Source of the DNA: Methanolobus psychrotolerans
Lineage (GTDB): Archaea > Halobacteriota > Methanosarcinia > Methanosarcinales > Methanosarcinaceae
Length of the DNA: 64,000 bases
Direction: 5' to 3'
NCBI RefSeq assembly: GCF_002243045.1
Contig: NZ_MBKP01000040.1
Coordinates: forward strand, 1-64,000
The position numbers and the translations under genes are program-made. Below are positions 17,471-27,710 of the stretch, one piece after another. A model generated the notes under the pieces. The model did no database searches, was not told where the DNA came from, and saw only the letters and a list, made by a program, of their open reading frames with translations. How positions within the stretch are numbered: position 1 is the stretch's first letter; every line of letters starts with the position of its first letter.

Positions 17471-17920
17471 ATTATCACTTTAGTATCCAACTTATCCATA
17501 TCATTTTTCAACTTTCCGGTACGATTCCCCATAACCAGATTCAAGTTATTATTATACACTCAAATTGATAGTTTTTGAGTTCAAATACTTATATTTGACG
17601 AGTTAGAACGTTAGGAAATTAGATGGAAGAATAAAGAACAGATAAAAAGAGTTTCTCTTCAACATCATGTTGGCAATGTCGGCATGAATTGTATCAGTTA
17701 TTTTCCAGACACGGACCTTATTCATCTAAAATCCGTATATCTGTGAAATCTGTGTCTAAGGGCATTATTTAGACTCTTTAATGTTGTATAACAGAATGCA
17801 TCCCTCAGTAAATCCCATTTAAATCTATCACACACAATGTTGTGGAGATCAAAAAAGAAAAATGATGAAAAATGGAAACAAAAAAGAATAGTGGTCAAAT
17901 CACAATTTTAAAAGCAAAAT
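17471..17920. other. Intergenic region without recognisable gene
   Basis: About 450 AT-rich bases lie between the DJ-1 gene and the chemoreceptor terminator. I see TATA-like runs near 17555-17600 that could serve the minus-strand DJ-1 gene, and no coding pattern or clear repeat. Confidence 0.4.
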
Positions 17921-17944
17921 AAAAGAGAGGAAGACCTCTCTTTT
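17921..17944 (-). terminator. Hairpin terminator of the chemoreceptor gene
   Basis: AAAAGAGAGG pairs with CCTCTCTTTT around a four-base loop just past the stop codon of the minus-strand gene. On the transcribed strand it continues into TTTTATTTTG. Confidence 0.75.
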
Positions 17945-17947
17945 TTC

Positions 17948-19999
17948 TTACTCAGTAATGTACTTTGCAACTATTTCCTGCATCTCAGAAGCCATCTGTG
18001 CAAGTTCCTGCGAACTCTTTGCCAGCTCAAGCATAGATGCATTCTGCTCCTCTACAGCCGCAGATGTTTCCTCTGTGCCAGATGCTGTTTCCTGTGAAAT
18101 TGATGCCACTTCATCAATTGTCGCCGTGATCTCTTCAATGGAAGCAGACTGTTCCTGGGCAGCAGCTGCAATGTTCTCTGCCATCAGGGCAATCCTGTTA
18201 CTTTGCTCTACGATTTCCTGAACAGCTCCAACAGTTCTAGTAAGTGCACCGACACCTTCTGTAACTGTTTTTGTACCGGATTCCATTGATGAAACTGCTG
18301 AATGGGTTCCTTCCCGGATCTCTGAGATCAGGTTTGATATCTGGGCAGCTGCTGTTCCGGAATTCTCGGCAAGCTTTCGGACCTCATCTGCCACAACCGC
18401 GAATCCACGGCCGTGCTCTCCTGCTCTTGCAGCTTCAATTGCTGCATTCAGTGCAAGCAGGTTTGTCTGGTCGGCAATACTGGTTATAAGATCGACGATC
18501 TCACCTATCTGGTTGGACTTTCCTTCAAGTTGCTTGATAACAATTGCAGAGTCGTTTGTAGCGCTCTGGATAGCATTCATCTGCAACAGCATATCCTGGG
18601 ACTGCTTTCCAACATTGGATATGAACTCTTTTGCAGCGTTTGCTGCTTCTGCTGCCTGCTGGGCATTGTTTGCAATGTCCTGGACACCAATGGTCATGTC
18701 ATTCATAGTCTTTGATACATCTTCAGACCTGGAAGACTGCTCCTGTGATCCCCTTGCAATCTCGTCTACAGTTGTGGCTATCTGGGTGGATGCAGCGGTC
18801 ATTTCTTCAATAGATGCTGACATCTCTTCTGCTGTTGAAGCAACACTGTTTGCACTCTTGCTCACGACATTGATGACACCTGTTAATGTATTGAGAATAT
18901 CGTTCAGACCACTGGGAATTGCAACAAAGTCTATATCAACATCGGTCTTAGCCTTGTTATTGATCTTACCTTCAAGGGCGTCGTCGGATATCTTCTTAAA
19001 ATCAGCAACGATCTTCTCAATTCCTTTTGATATTGACCTGCTAACCAGGAATGCTGCTGCAGAACCAAGGACTACGAATACAAGGATGGCTGCTATTATA
19101 CCATTCCTTATAGCAACTACCGGAGCTTCGAATTCATCTATGTAAGTACCTGAGGCAATGATCCAGTCCTTGTCTTCAAAGTAAGTGTAGGTCATTACTT
19201 TTTCACGTCCTTCCCATATGTAATTGATTCGGCCCTCCTTGTTAGAAATCATTTCCTTTGCAAAGGCATGACTGATAAGGTTGTCTCCTTCAATGTTCGG
19301 GTGGATAAGAACATCACCTTTGGAATTCATTACATACATATACCCGGTCTCACCAAAAGTAATACCAGACATCTGTTCTTTGATAATGATCCTGTAACGT
19401 TCTTCAGGAATACCAACAGAAACAATAGCAATCGTTTTTCCAGCGGCATCCCTTATTGGCTCATAGGAAGTAAGATACCATGCTCCAAGCACATCAGCTC
19501 TTCCTGTATATGTCTGCCCGCCCAGTACAACAGTCTGATAAACTGCATCGGAAATGCTGGTTCCAATAACACGCTTTCCATTGGCATCAGTTATAGTGGA
19601 TGATATACGAGTTGCTGTACCATCTTTTACCTGGAAAATACTTACTTCTCCACTGGTTTCATCTTTGATCTCATCAACAACATCATAATTACCGTTTACG
19701 ATATATTCACCAAACATCAGTTTGCCATCGACTGATGTTTTTGCATCACCAAGTCCTTTAAACGTGCTACTGGCCACACCAATGTTAGAGTAAAGATTTT
19801 CCAGAGCTACAGAAAATACAGCATCAATATACTGTTCTTCCATTTTTACCTGTTCATCAAGTCTCTCATAGACCTGTTCTCTTATAGCAGTTGCAGTTTG
19901 TTCATAGGCAAAAAATCCAACTGCTGTCACAGGCAAAATAGCAAGTATCAAAGCAAATGCAATGATTTTTTTACTGATCGTAATGTTTTTTAAATTCAA
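17948..19999 (-). CDS. Methyl-accepting chemotaxis protein with Cache sensor
   Basis: The 683-residue transducer has a first membrane helix at about 13-33 and an extracellular Cache-type sensor to about 290, including [18 protein letters not shown] second helix sits near 295-315, followed by a linker and the cytoplasmic signalling coiled coil. The hairpin tip reads [20 protein letters not shown], the nearly invariant CheA/CheW contact region. It relays small-molecule binding to the chemotaxis kinase CheA. The start is a TTG at 19999 preceded by AAGGATG as ribosome-binding site. No other che genes occur in the window, and a hairpin terminator follows. Confidence 0.95.
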   Translation of the reverse strand: MNLKNITISKKIIAFALILAILPVTAVGFFAYEQTATAIREQVYERLDEQVKMEEQYIDAVFSVALENLYSNIGVASSTFKGLGDAKTSVDGKLMFGEYIVNGNYDVVDEIKDETSGEVSIFQVKDGTATRISSTITDANGKRVIGTSISDAVYQTVVLGGQTYTGRADVLGAWYLTSYEPIRDAAGKTIAIVSVGIPEERYRIIIKEQMSGITFGETGYMYVMNSKGDVLIHPNIEGDNLISHAFAKEMISNKEGRINYIWEGREKVMTYTYFEDKDWIIASGTYIDEFEAPVVAIRNGIIAAILVFVVLGSAAAFLVSRSISKGIEKIVADFKKISDDALEGKINNKAKTDVDIDFVAIPSGLNDILNTLTGVINVVSKSANSVASTAEEMSASIEEMTAASTQIATTVDEIARGSQEQSSRSEDVSKTMNDMTIGVQDIANNAQQAAEAANAAKEFISNVGKQSQDMLLQMNAIQSATNDSAIVIKQLEGKSNQIGEIVDLITSIADQTNLLALNAAIEAARAGEHGRGFAVVADEVRKLAENSGTAAAQISNLISEIREGTHSAVSSMESGTKTVTEGVGALTRTVGAVQEIVEQSNRIALMAENIAAAAQEQSASIEEITATIDEVASISQETASGTEETSAAVEEQNASMLELAKSSQELAQMASEMQEIVAKYITE

Positions 20000-20397
20000 T
20001 TTGCCACATCCTTGAATTGTATATACACTATTCTAAAATTATTAACAATTGTGAGCGTCACGTTCGAAATTTCAGAGCATAAGTTACTTACATCCATCTA
20101 GATATATATATCTTATTAATATATAAAGATAGGTTTTTGTTTTGGTATGTTCGAACAAAAAAATGCATCCAAGGAACAGGTATAATATCGATATCATTCA
20201 CTTTGAAAACAAGTTGTAAACTATAAAATCATTGGATGATTCTCACGAGCAGAATTTTATAAAAAATTACTGTGCATAAATTGAATAATTCACGCTTACT
20301 TTAACTTTTAAGATTAAATACAAAAATAATTTCTGTATATACATATTTGCTTTTTGTATATACGCCACATGATAAATAGTATCACACATTTAAAAAA
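20000..20397. other. Promoter region of the chemoreceptor with TTCGAA motifs
   Basis: The 400 AT-rich bases include ATATATATA runs near 20102-20125 that could be the TATA element of the chemoreceptor. Two TTCGAA palindromes lie near 20064 and 20148, the second inside GTTCGAAC with flanking T-rich and A-rich arms. No gene is visible. Confidence 0.4.
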
Positions 20398-21309
20398 CTA
20401 ATCTTCGAACTTTCCAAGACGTACTTTTATGAAATTGTATATCTCATCGGCAATGTCGATGTCACAGCAACTCTCAATACCCTTAAAACCCGGCGAGGAA
20501 TTTGCTTCACATACTTTGAAATGCTTCCCATCAAAAAGAAGGTCTATCCCCGCTATCTCCAATCCAAAAAGTTGTGCTGTTTCCGTTGCCAGCCATTTGA
20601 TTTCAGGACTCATCTCAAATTTTTCAACTTGCCCGCCCCTGGAAAAATTTGCTTTGAAATTGTTGTCGCTAGAACTACGTTCTATACAGGCAATAGGTCT
20701 TCCTCCAACGACAAATACTCTAAGATCTTTTCCCCGGCTAGCCTCAATAAACTCCTGAAGGATTATATTCAGCTTTGGATTTGTTATATAAACCAGTTCC
20801 ATCAGGTCATTGAACTGGGATTTGTTATCACATAAAAAAACACCTTTACCCATAGAGCCTGAAAGTGTCTTTACAACTAAAGGAAACTGCAGGTATTTCT
20901 CAACGAGCGAATCATCAATTGGGTACTTACCAAGCATGGTCTTTGGAACGGGTATGTTGTTCTCTGCCAGTATTTGCTGTGAATATAGTTTATCTTTTAC
21001 AGTATCAATACATTGAGCTGAATTAACAACGTATACGCCAAGCCTTTCCAGATGCCTTATTACAGCCATTCCAAAATAACTTGTACCTGCACCCATGCGC
21101 GGCAGGAGAAAATCCGGCAACGGAACAACTTTTCCGTCAAGTAATATACTCTTGCGGTCTTCTCTTGTTACTACAAGATCGAACTGGTCAGGAGAAATTA
21201 CTTCTATCTCTATTCCTTTTTTCCCGGCACTATCTATAAGCCGATGAATTTCATAAGCTTCCGGACTCAGTGAACTCTGAGGCGTCTTATACAGGATCCA
21301 TCCTTTCAA
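20398..21309 (-). CDS. RimK-type ATP-grasp glutamate ligase (MptN/CofF family)
   Basis: The 303-residue protein has the RimK architecture. An N-terminal pre-ATP-grasp domain ends in DFLLPRMGAGTSYFG. The ATP-grasp core has SAQCIDTVKDKLYSQQILAENNIPVPKT, VVKTLSGSMGKGV, ILQEFIEASRGKDLRVFVVGG and the metal-binding VCEANSSPGFKG. In methanogens the close relatives add alpha-linked glutamate to tetrahydromethanopterin (MptN, giving tetrahydrosarcinapterin) or to coenzyme F420 (CofF). The sequence alone does not tell me which acceptor this copy uses. It stands alone and is complete. Confidence 0.85.
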   Translation of the reverse strand: MKGWILYKTPQSSLSPEAYEIHRLIDSAGKKGIEIEVISPDQFDLVVTREDRKSILLDGKVVPLPDFLLPRMGAGTSYFGMAVIRHLERLGVYVVNSAQCIDTVKDKLYSQQILAENNIPVPKTMLGKYPIDDSLVEKYLQFPLVVKTLSGSMGKGVFLCDNKSQFNDLMELVYITNPKLNIILQEFIEASRGKDLRVFVVGGRPIACIERSSSDNNFKANFSRGGQVEKFEMSPEIKWLATETAQLFGLEIAGIDLLFDGKHFKVCEANSSPGFKGIESCCDIDIADEIYNFIKVRLGKFED

Positions 21310-21477
21310 TCACTAAAACTCCTTTATAGGCCTTGCATGTAATACACGCTACTAATAAAAATAGATATACTAAACAAAAACCCAACACATTAAATCCGGG
21401 CTAAAATCATACAGAAACATATAACGTATATATAGGCTTAAATCAATTGAGCCATTCTACCAAATGAGGATAAGATC

Positions 21478-21759
21478 ATGACCTATTTAAATGACAGAAT
21501 GCCGGAAACAGCCCAGGCCTTTGCAAACATGCGTGCATCTATATTCAGGAATGCTGCCCTTGATATCAAGACCAAAGAACTGATAGCTACTGCATGTTCG
21601 GTGCTTCTAAGATGTGAAAAATGTACTGCCATACATGCCCAGAGAGCAAAAGACAATGGTGCAACAGATGATGAAGTTGCTGAGGCATTGTCTGTTACAA
21701 TGTTCATTGCTGCCGGTTCCCAGCTCCACTGGACAGATGTGTACGACAAAATACTGTAA
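21478..21759 (+). CDS. Carboxymuconolactone decarboxylase/AhpD-like protein
   Basis: The 93-residue protein has the AhpD core with Cys46-x2-Cys49 and His53 (CEKCTAIH). This pair and the histidine form the redox-active and proton-relay site in AhpD-like peroxidases. A following helix reads RAKDNGATDDEVAEAL, as expected. The likely role is peroxide defence or another thiol-redox reaction. The ATG at 21478 follows GGATAAGATC. It is a short stand-alone gene facing the convergent methyltransferase gene. Confidence 0.88.
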   Translation: MTYLNDRMPETAQAFANMRASIFRNAALDIKTKELIATACSVLLRCEKCTAIHAQRAKDNGATDDEVAEALSVTMFIAAGSQLHWTDVYDKIL

Positions 21760-21816
21760 GATCATACAACTATTATATGGGAATTACAGAAAAACGGCTA
21801 ATATAGACTATAACCA

Positions 21817-22890
21817 TCAAACTCCTTTTTCGGAATAATATTCATCTCTTGCGGCCACAAAAGCCCTGATGTTCTCTATTGGAGTACGCGGGGCTATCCC
21901 GCATCCGGGAGCAAGTATGCCTGCTCCATCCTCAATGCACTGTTTTGCTTCTTTTTTGATGTTCTCAGGAGATTTTCCCAGCAATGTGACAGCAGGTGAC
22001 ACATTGCCTATAAGACAGGCCCTGCCTGAAATTACCTGGCTCGCATAAGTAAGATTTACTTTTTCTTCTACACTGAGTCCCTCAAATCCTGATGCTGCCA
22101 TCATGTCCAAAACATCCGTAGCATCACCACAAATATGTAGAATTGAATGACCGTTCAGATTTTTTGTGAGTAGACGATACTGAGGAAGTATAAGTGACTC
22201 AAATAACGGCGGGGGCAAAAGATCTGGTCCTGCCTCAGAATCTATTATAACCACAGCATCAACACCCCGGTCAAACAAGGCATTTGCATATTCTGTACAA
22301 ACACTAGTGCCAAGGGCAATCAGTTCATTAAGGACTTCAGGTGAAGTGATACACCATCGCAGGTAATTATTCACACCACATAGATAACAGGCAATAGCCG
22401 CCGGACCTAGTATGCCTGCAACTACCGGAACGTCATCTGAGAGCCTGCTTTTTATTATATCTGTAGCCTTAAGTATTATTTGTATTCTTTTACTTTCAAG
22501 CAGTTTGTCTGGAATGGAAAGGCCGGCAACATCTTCCTTTTTCTTACATGGAAAATCAAGCATTTGGGGCTGGGTGTCCAACGACCCTGTTTCGATAGTA
22601 CAACCAAGGGTCTCTGCTATTACTGTATTACAAAAAGGGTACCTTACAGCTTCAAGCCCTATGAGCTCATGTGCTGCAATAGCCAGGGTTGCCATCTTCT
22701 CGGGATCATAATGCGCATCAGGCCATTTAGCACCTGTTATTTCCATAAGTTCCACAATTCCGGTCTGAGTTACCGAACAGACAGGTATTTTATCCACTTT
22801 TTTTCTTTCCAGGGAATAAATAAAACGCTCTTTTAAACTTAGATCAGACAGCCAGACTCCTCCATGAGTACTATAAATGTAGATTTTCAA
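21817..22890 (-). CDS. Methylcobamide:coenzyme M methyltransferase homologue (MtaA/MtbA, UroD fold)
   Basis: The protein belongs to the uroporphyrinogen-decarboxylase-fold methyltransferases that move methyl groups from a corrinoid protein to coenzyme M. The zinc ligands expected for MtaA/MtbA are present as His252 and Cys254 (HICG) and Cys330 (GCG). No matching methylamine or methanol operon lies beside it, so the methyl donor is undefined. The N-terminal 16 residues before LSLKERF are unlike the family. A GGAGGAG sequence sits inside that extension, so the true start may be further in, although no ATG or GTG is in frame there. The start is therefore uncertain. Confidence 0.82.
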   Translation of the reverse strand: MKIYIYSTHGGVWLSDLSLKERFIYSLERKKVDKIPVCSVTQTGIVELMEITGAKWPDAHYDPEKMATLAIAAHELIGLEAVRYPFCNTVIAETLGCTIETGSLDTQPQMLDFPCKKKEDVAGLSIPDKLLESKRIQIILKATDIIKSRLSDDVPVVAGILGPAAIACYLCGVNNYLRWCITSPEVLNELIALGTSVCTEYANALFDRGVDAVVIIDSEAGPDLLPPPLFESLILPQYRLLTKNLNGHSILHICGDATDVLDMMAASGFEGLSVEEKVNLTYASQVISGRACLIGNVSPAVTLLGKSPENIKKEAKQCIEDGAGILAPGCGIAPRTPIENIRAFVAARDEYYSEKGV

Positions 22891-23243
22891 ATTAATATCA
22901 CTGCTAAATCAATATAACTTATATTCCGCAGATGTCCTCGAATTTTGCCAATTATCTGGATTGCAATTATTTATCAATTAATAGTAACATAATTCAATTG
23001 AGAAGTAACATTTATTATCACTTCAAGTTGACATAAGTATGTGTAAATGTACGCTAAAGGAAAATATCCGTTTTTCTCTAGACATCTGCGGAAAGTCGGA
23101 TATAAGGTTTCTTTATCATTATTCTAGTTGTGTTCTTATTATGCATTATCAATAATATAAATATTAATACGAAAATTAAACTAGATAAAAATTATCAAAG
23201 GTTTTTTAAACATTTGAGTAGTTTAAACAGTGAGGTACTAATT
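22891..23243. other. AT-rich intergenic region between divergent genes
   Basis: About 350 bases separate the methyltransferase start from the lipoprotein start. TATA-like sequences occur, for example near 23155-23175 in front of the lipoprotein. No gene or repeat stands out. Confidence 0.4.
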
Positions 23244-24053
23244 ATGAGCAAATTATTTCAAAAAATAATAGTAATTACATCACTGTTAGCCTTGATACTG
23301 ATATCCGGGTGCACGACAACGAGTGAACCAGTTGATCCAGTAAGTCCTGAAAATGTACTTCTTAATACTGCTCCGGTGGTCATTAAAGAGTTCCATGAGC
23401 AGGACATATCCCTGACAGTAACTAACAATGATACACAAGCCATAGATTCAGTAATGGTCGCAAATTTTCTTCCATTCACAGTAATAGGAACAGATTCAAT
23501 TAACATTGCAGGCAAAACAGATGTCATTGGATCTTCTATCCTTAATGCCAGAATCAAGGCACCAGCTTTTGAAACTGATGTAAATGACTCTGCAGTCACC
23601 GTTAGTTACCTTTCTGGAGCAGATGACAAAGGACTACAGATAACCAAGACAAAATCAATTCCTGTAGAAGTAACTGTACTCCCTGATGTGAAGCTGCAGT
23701 TCCTTGGATTTGTAGAGGATATGGACTCACTGCGCACAGCTTCGTCACAGACATGGGAGCTTAAAGCCGGCGGTAATGCAACCATTACATTCTCCGTGAA
23801 GAATGAAGGACAGAGCACTGTACCTGCCGAAATACTGGTGGTTGTGGCAGATGTTGATAATAAGCTTATAGCCGACCAGGCATCTATGAATATAAGCCAG
23901 GCAATGGCAAGAAGTGGAACATCCTATACAAAAGGAATGCAGATACCTGTGAAAGAGGATTCACCAAATGGCGAGACTGATGTCTATGTCAGGTTAATGT
24001 ATGGCGACCATATCGTAGATGAGCAGATGCTGGTGCTGACAGTTAAATTGTAG
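23244..24053 (+). CDS. Secreted lipoprotein of unknown function
   Basis: The 269-residue protein starts at the ATG at 23244, eight bases after GAGGT, rather than at upstream in-frame codons. The signal sequence ends in a lipobox (LISGC, Cys23), so the mature protein should be lipid-anchored on the outer face. The rest is beta-rich with two segments resembling CARDB-like or immunoglobulin-like repeats (VTNNDTQAIDS; FSVKNEGQSTVPAE). I cannot name a family. Its stop lies eight bases before the next gene, which is also a lipoprotein of similar beta-rich design, so the two are probably co-expressed. Confidence 0.75.
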   Translation: MSKLFQKIIVITSLLALILISGCTTTSEPVDPVSPENVLLNTAPVVIKEFHEQDISLTVTNNDTQAIDSVMVANFLPFTVIGTDSINIAGKTDVIGSSILNARIKAPAFETDVNDSAVTVSYLSGADDKGLQITKTKSIPVEVTVLPDVKLQFLGFVEDMDSLRTASSQTWELKAGGNATITFSVKNEGQSTVPAEILVVVADVDNKLIADQASMNISQAMARSGTSYTKGMQIPVKEDSPNGETDVYVRLMYGDHIVDEQMLVLTVKL

Positions 24054-24061
24054 GCGATAAC

Positions 24062-25015
24062 ATGAAAGTTGTGAACCTTCTGATTTTCTTTTCAATTTTC
24101 ATTTTTTGCATCTCTTCTGGCTGTATAAATGAAAATCTAAAAGAAGAGGCCCCTCATCCTCTTATCACCAATGTGGATGTAATGTCAATACCGGCAGATG
24201 AAGAGTTCGGACTTAAAGTTACTGTCTACATGCAAAACCCAATGGACAGAGATACAGGTTCACTTTCCATTAAAGTAAAAACAAAGGATCAGTATACAAA
24301 CTTAATAACTGGAGAACATATGGAAAGTGTGGGTTACCTGAAAGCAAAGTCACAGTCATACAAGACTCTTTTTTTTAATGTACCAACAAGTGGCGAACAA
24401 CTGGTCATTGTAGAATTATTTGAAGACAATAATCTGGTAGATCAGCAGTCAACCTATGTCCAGTTGATCGAGGAAGCAGTTAAACCCGTTCCAAATGTGA
24501 TCCTGACCGATCTTTTGATAGAAACCATACAGGCAACAAACTACGGACAGGACATTATATTTGAAGCATCGCCGGGATTTTACAATCAGGGTGATGAAGC
24601 AAATAAAGTTACTGTAGTTGTTACGGCAGTTGCCGATGAGTATACAAGATATACAGGTAGTGCAATTGCCTCTAATCTTGAACAAAATCAGAGGACAAGA
24701 GCTACTGTAAGAATGACAGTTCCTGCCGACAGATCTTATAGTTTCGAAGTAAATGTCATTGTGGACAGTGAAATAACTGCAAGTGGAGAAACAAGCACAT
24801 CAATAAAACTTCATGACATCAAACTGAAAACACCAACAACATATGCACTTATTGAATCCGGGTCTCCTGTTTCATATGATGAAGCAATTGACGAAATACC
24901 TGTTGAAGACAGTGCTGAATATGCCGCTCCATCACCAGGATTTGAGGCCATAATGTTTGCAATTTCCATGCTCTTCGCCATTGGAATTCTAAGAAAGAAG
25001 AAACGGGAAATCTAA
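24062..25015 (+). CDS. Lipoprotein with C-terminal PGF-CTERM-type anchor
   Basis: The 317-residue protein has an N-terminal signal with Cys21 as lipobox cysteine (SSGC). Two beta-sandwich-like repeats contain ITNVDVMSI and VILTDLLI. The C-terminal tail has PSPGFEAIMFAIS, a hydrophobic helix and RKKKREI. The Pro-Gly-Phe motif plus helix plus basic end is the PGF-CTERM signal processed by archaeosortase A, which swaps the helix for a lipid. Carrying both a lipobox and this signal would anchor it at both ends. The DUF7490-like body is a tentative assignment. It is the second gene of the pair starting at 23244, followed by a T-rich tract typical of archaeal termination. Confidence 0.8.
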   Translation: MKVVNLLIFFSIFIFCISSGCINENLKEEAPHPLITNVDVMSIPADEEFGLKVTVYMQNPMDRDTGSLSIKVKTKDQYTNLITGEHMESVGYLKAKSQSYKTLFFNVPTSGEQLVIVELFEDNNLVDQQSTYVQLIEEAVKPVPNVILTDLLIETIQATNYGQDIIFEASPGFYNQGDEANKVTVVVTAVADEYTRYTGSAIASNLEQNQRTRATVRMTVPADRSYSFEVNVIVDSEITASGETSTSIKLHDIKLKTPTTYALIESGSPVSYDEAIDEIPVEDSAEYAAPSPGFEAIMFAISMLFAIGILRKKKREI

Positions 25016-25061
25016 ATATATCTTATTTTCTCTTTTTCTTTCCTTTCTTTTTTGTGTCTTT

Positions 25062-25652
25062 CTAACTTTGTAAATCCAGGACACTAATATTGAATTTTTC
25101 AAGCATCTTTGACAGCCTGTAAAGCGGAAGTCCTACCACATTGAAAAAATCACCTTCAATACTTTCAACAAGTATGGCCCCTTTTCCCTGTATTGCAAAG
25201 GCACCGGCTTTGCCCAGAGGTTCACCTGTGCTAAGATAATCATTGATCAGCTTTTCAGACATCTCCCTCATCAGGATCTTGGTTATTTCATATTCCATAA
25301 TTTTCATCCTGCTGGCAGTATCCATTACAGTCAACCCGGTGATTGCCTGTATCTGTTGCCCGCTAATCTTTCTCAACATTTCCTTTGCATCATCTTTATC
25401 TTTTGGCTTTCCGAGTACCTCATAATGACACATGATAACCGTATCAGCAGAGATAATTATGCCTTCTGTGAGATTCCTTGCCACATCACATGCTTTTTCA
25501 TGGGAATGATGCATAACAAGATTAACAGGATCCAGATCTTTTCCTGTGTCTTCTGCATAAGAACTTATGCAGATATTAAAATCCGTACCGAGCAATTGCT
25601 CCAGTAGTTCTTTTCTTCTAGCCGATGCAGAAGCAAGGATTATCTTGTTCAT
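25062..25652 (-). CDS. maf: Maf-like nucleoside triphosphate pyrophosphatase
   Basis: The 196-residue protein shows the Maf signature SASARRKELL at residues 8-17, then SADTVIM with the catalytic-type Asp. GKPKDKDDAKEML and GKAGAFAIQGKG follow further on. Maf proteins hydrolyse non-canonical or modified nucleoside triphosphates to monophosphates, keeping them out of nucleic acids. The length and motif order are normal. It converges with the lipoprotein pair, leaving about 47 T-rich bases between the two stops. Confidence 0.93.
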   Translation of the reverse strand: MNKIILASASARRKELLEQLLGTDFNICISSYAEDTGKDLDPVNLVMHHSHEKACDVARNLTEGIIISADTVIMCHYEVLGKPKDKDDAKEMLRKISGQQIQAITGLTVMDTASRMKIMEYEITKILMREMSEKLINDYLSTGEPLGKAGAFAIQGKGAILVESIEGDFFNVVGLPLYRLSKMLEKFNISVLDLQS

Positions 25653-25807
25653 GAATATACAAAAGACAGGCGAAAATATCTAGTTTATGACAATTCCATA
25701 TACTTTCAAAAAGAAGACTGCTGTTTTGTGATTTTACCCAAAAAAGGATGTAGTTAAGGATTTTTAAAAAGCATTAAGATCAAACATTCGTTTGACCTTA
25801 AAAAAGA

Positions 25808-26908
25808 TCAGTCTTCGGGCAATGCGGCCTTATCCAGCCACTCATCAAGGTTACTGTCAGCTATTTTATGAGGAGCATCGAACATGGGCATTTTCAATGG
25901 ATACCACTTTTCCAGGAAACTGAGCATATGGTATTTCATGAATACGTTTACAGGCATTCCTATAAAAGCCATTACGAACATGATCAATATTAACTCAACT
26001 ACCAATATCGGAATGAACAGTAACCACACCATGGCATCAGACATTATTGCCAGAAGGATGAAATAAAGGGCAGCATCAATTATTAAAAACACTATTCCTG
26101 ATATGACCAGTCCCAAAAGGCCAAGGATTATCACGATTATGCCTGCTGCAATAGCAAGCACTGTACGGCCTATCCAATAAATTATCATTTGTTGCCAATT
26201 GCTTCTGAATTGCCTGAAAACACTGAACAGTGCTGAGAATATACCAGATCCTGTGTACATGGAAACCGGTACTGACATGCTGGTAAAGGAACCTATTATG
26301 CTTCCTGCAACGACAAATAAGAGAACGATGGCAAGAATTGAGATAATCGATAAAAAAATACCCAGGAACATCATGCTGCCGAGCATTACCTTTTCAGTCG
26401 TCACGATCATAGAGAAGATCAGCAGGGATACTATGACAACAGGGATCATAAACAACAGTAATAATAGCACACGCAGGACGAACAGGGACAATCCTTTACC
26501 CATGTACCTCGAGAAATATTTGCGGATCCTTATATCATTGCGGACAAGAGATTCCACAAAGACGAATTCCATTACGCTTCCAACCAGTCCCATGATAATG
26601 ATAAAAAGGAAGAGCACTACAAAGAATCCGGCTATTAGTGCCCATGTGGAATAGGACATCAAATGACCGGCAAAATTATTTAAGATATCAAGGAATCCCG
26701 GTGGCACCCAGGAAAGATCAGGGTTAGATCCGTCATATGAACTATCATACGAGCCGCCGTTCCCGCCACTATTAAAACTTCCTGAGCCACCAATAAAGAA
26801 TACTATGATAGCAAGTTTTAACCACTTTTTGATGTCAAAAGGCTCAAAGAGACATTGTCGTGTCCTTTCTATCGCATGATCAACTGCATCTATTACATAC
26901 CAGTACAT
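25808..26908 (-). CDS. Multispanning membrane protein, unknown function
   Basis: The 366-residue protein has about six long hydrophobic stretches after a cytoplasmic N-terminus that reads ERTRQCLFEPFDIKKWLKLA. A Gly/Ser/Asn-rich loop (residues about 42-64) comes before the first long helix pair. The EPF-x-KWLKL opening resembles archaeal and bacterial DUF4013/DUF7544-like membrane proteins, but I cannot give a function. It has no catalytic motif that I can see. It lies alone on the minus strand. Confidence 0.7.
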   Translation of the reverse strand: MYWYVIDAVDHAIERTRQCLFEPFDIKKWLKLAIIVFFIGGSGSFNSGGNGGSYDSSYDGSNPDLSWVPPGFLDILNNFAGHLMSYSTWALIAGFFVVLFLFIIIMGLVGSVMEFVFVESLVRNDIRIRKYFSRYMGKGLSLFVLRVLLLLLFMIPVVIVSLLIFSMIVTTEKVMLGSMMFLGIFLSIISILAIVLLFVVAGSIIGSFTSMSVPVSMYTGSGIFSALFSVFRQFRSNWQQMIIYWIGRTVLAIAAGIIVIILGLLGLVISGIVFLIIDAALYFILLAIMSDAMVWLLFIPILVVELILIMFVMAFIGMPVNVFMKYHMLSFLEKWYPLKMPMFDAPHKIADSNLDEWLDKAALPED

Positions 26909-27120
26909 ATTAATAAATAGAAGCTGTTTTCGTAAAAAGTTACTGGTTTAAGGTTTTTTCATATGATCCATCTACAACCAGGATCTCATTCCTCCTCAGA
27001 AGGGATTCTTCACGCATGGAAGAACGGCTCATAGTAAAAAATGGATGTTCATCAGTAATAAACATTGAAGTCCTGTAAATGACCCGAAAATAGAAAGCGG
27101 AAAACAAAAAAGGGACAATG

Positions 27121-27142
27121 AATAAATAAATAAATAAATAAG
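27121..27142. repeat. AATA tetranucleotide microsatellite
   Basis: Five consecutive AATA units form a simple-sequence tract just downstream of the truncated corrinoid gene. Tracts like this vary in length by slippage. Confidence 0.8.
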
Positions 27143-27160
27143 ATTCAAGCCGGGCATGAT

Positions 27161-27478
27161 TCATGTATTCATTGATATATTGCCAAACAGCCTGAAATCT
27201 ATTTTCTTCTCAATCGCACAACATTTTAGCAGTGAAAGACCTTTTTCCATAATTTTAGATGCTGCAAATATGTGTAAAAGAGGAACATCACCCTTTTCAA
27301 AGCGGTCTCCTACTTCTTTCATTCCCTCGATGAACCCAAGCTCTATTAAGTCAACAGGGTCCATGCCTGCATCAACCGCTTCCCGTACGGCAGATTCAGC
27401 TTCCCTGCTGTCAAAATTCAAGATGGAATCCCGTGCTTTTTCTATTATTTTCTGGAATAATGGTCTTTCAGGTTCCAT
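27161..27478 (-). CDS. Cap-domain-only corrinoid (B12-binding) protein, truncated
   Basis: The first 85 residues from the ATG at 27478 match the helical cap of methyltransferase corrinoid proteins such as MtbC and MttC (AVDAGMDPVDLIELGFIEGMKEVGDRFEKG). The Rossmann half carrying the D-x-H-x-x-G cobalt-ligand motif is missing. After SLL the sequence turns into about 17 unrelated residues and stops. The family is normally about 210 residues. Either the gene is a broken corrinoid protein or a stand-alone cap with a new role; truncation is more likely because of the microsatellite and featureless DNA behind it. Upstream in-frame codons to 27607 exist but show no family similarity. Confidence 0.7.
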   Translation of the reverse strand: MEPERPLFQKIIEKARDSILNFDSREAESAVREAVDAGMDPVDLIELGFIEGMKEVGDRFEKGDVPLLHIFAASKIMEKGLSLLKCCAIEKKIDFRLFGNISMNT

Positions 27479-27710
27479 ATAACCAATCCTTCTTTTATTT
27501 ATGATATACCCCTCGTCCATTCGGAATATAACCCATGTTAGTCGCCTTGATCTTTGGAGGTAGTCCATTTTACTTGTTTTAAGACAACTAAAGTTTAGTA
27601 GACGCATATATTATATAAATCGCACGGTTGACATTAAATTCAAAAGTAAAGCACGACACAAAAAAATTCTATCAGTATATTTATCATGAGGAAAGGGCTA
27701 TGAATCCATA

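Noticed and set aside
26940-27164. Possible 74-residue minus-strand protein ending in LVVDGSYEKTLNQ
   Set aside because: Its N-terminal part is produced by the AATA microsatellite (YLFIYLFI). There is no ribosome site and no family similarity, and the frame overlaps the end of the corrinoid cap gene.
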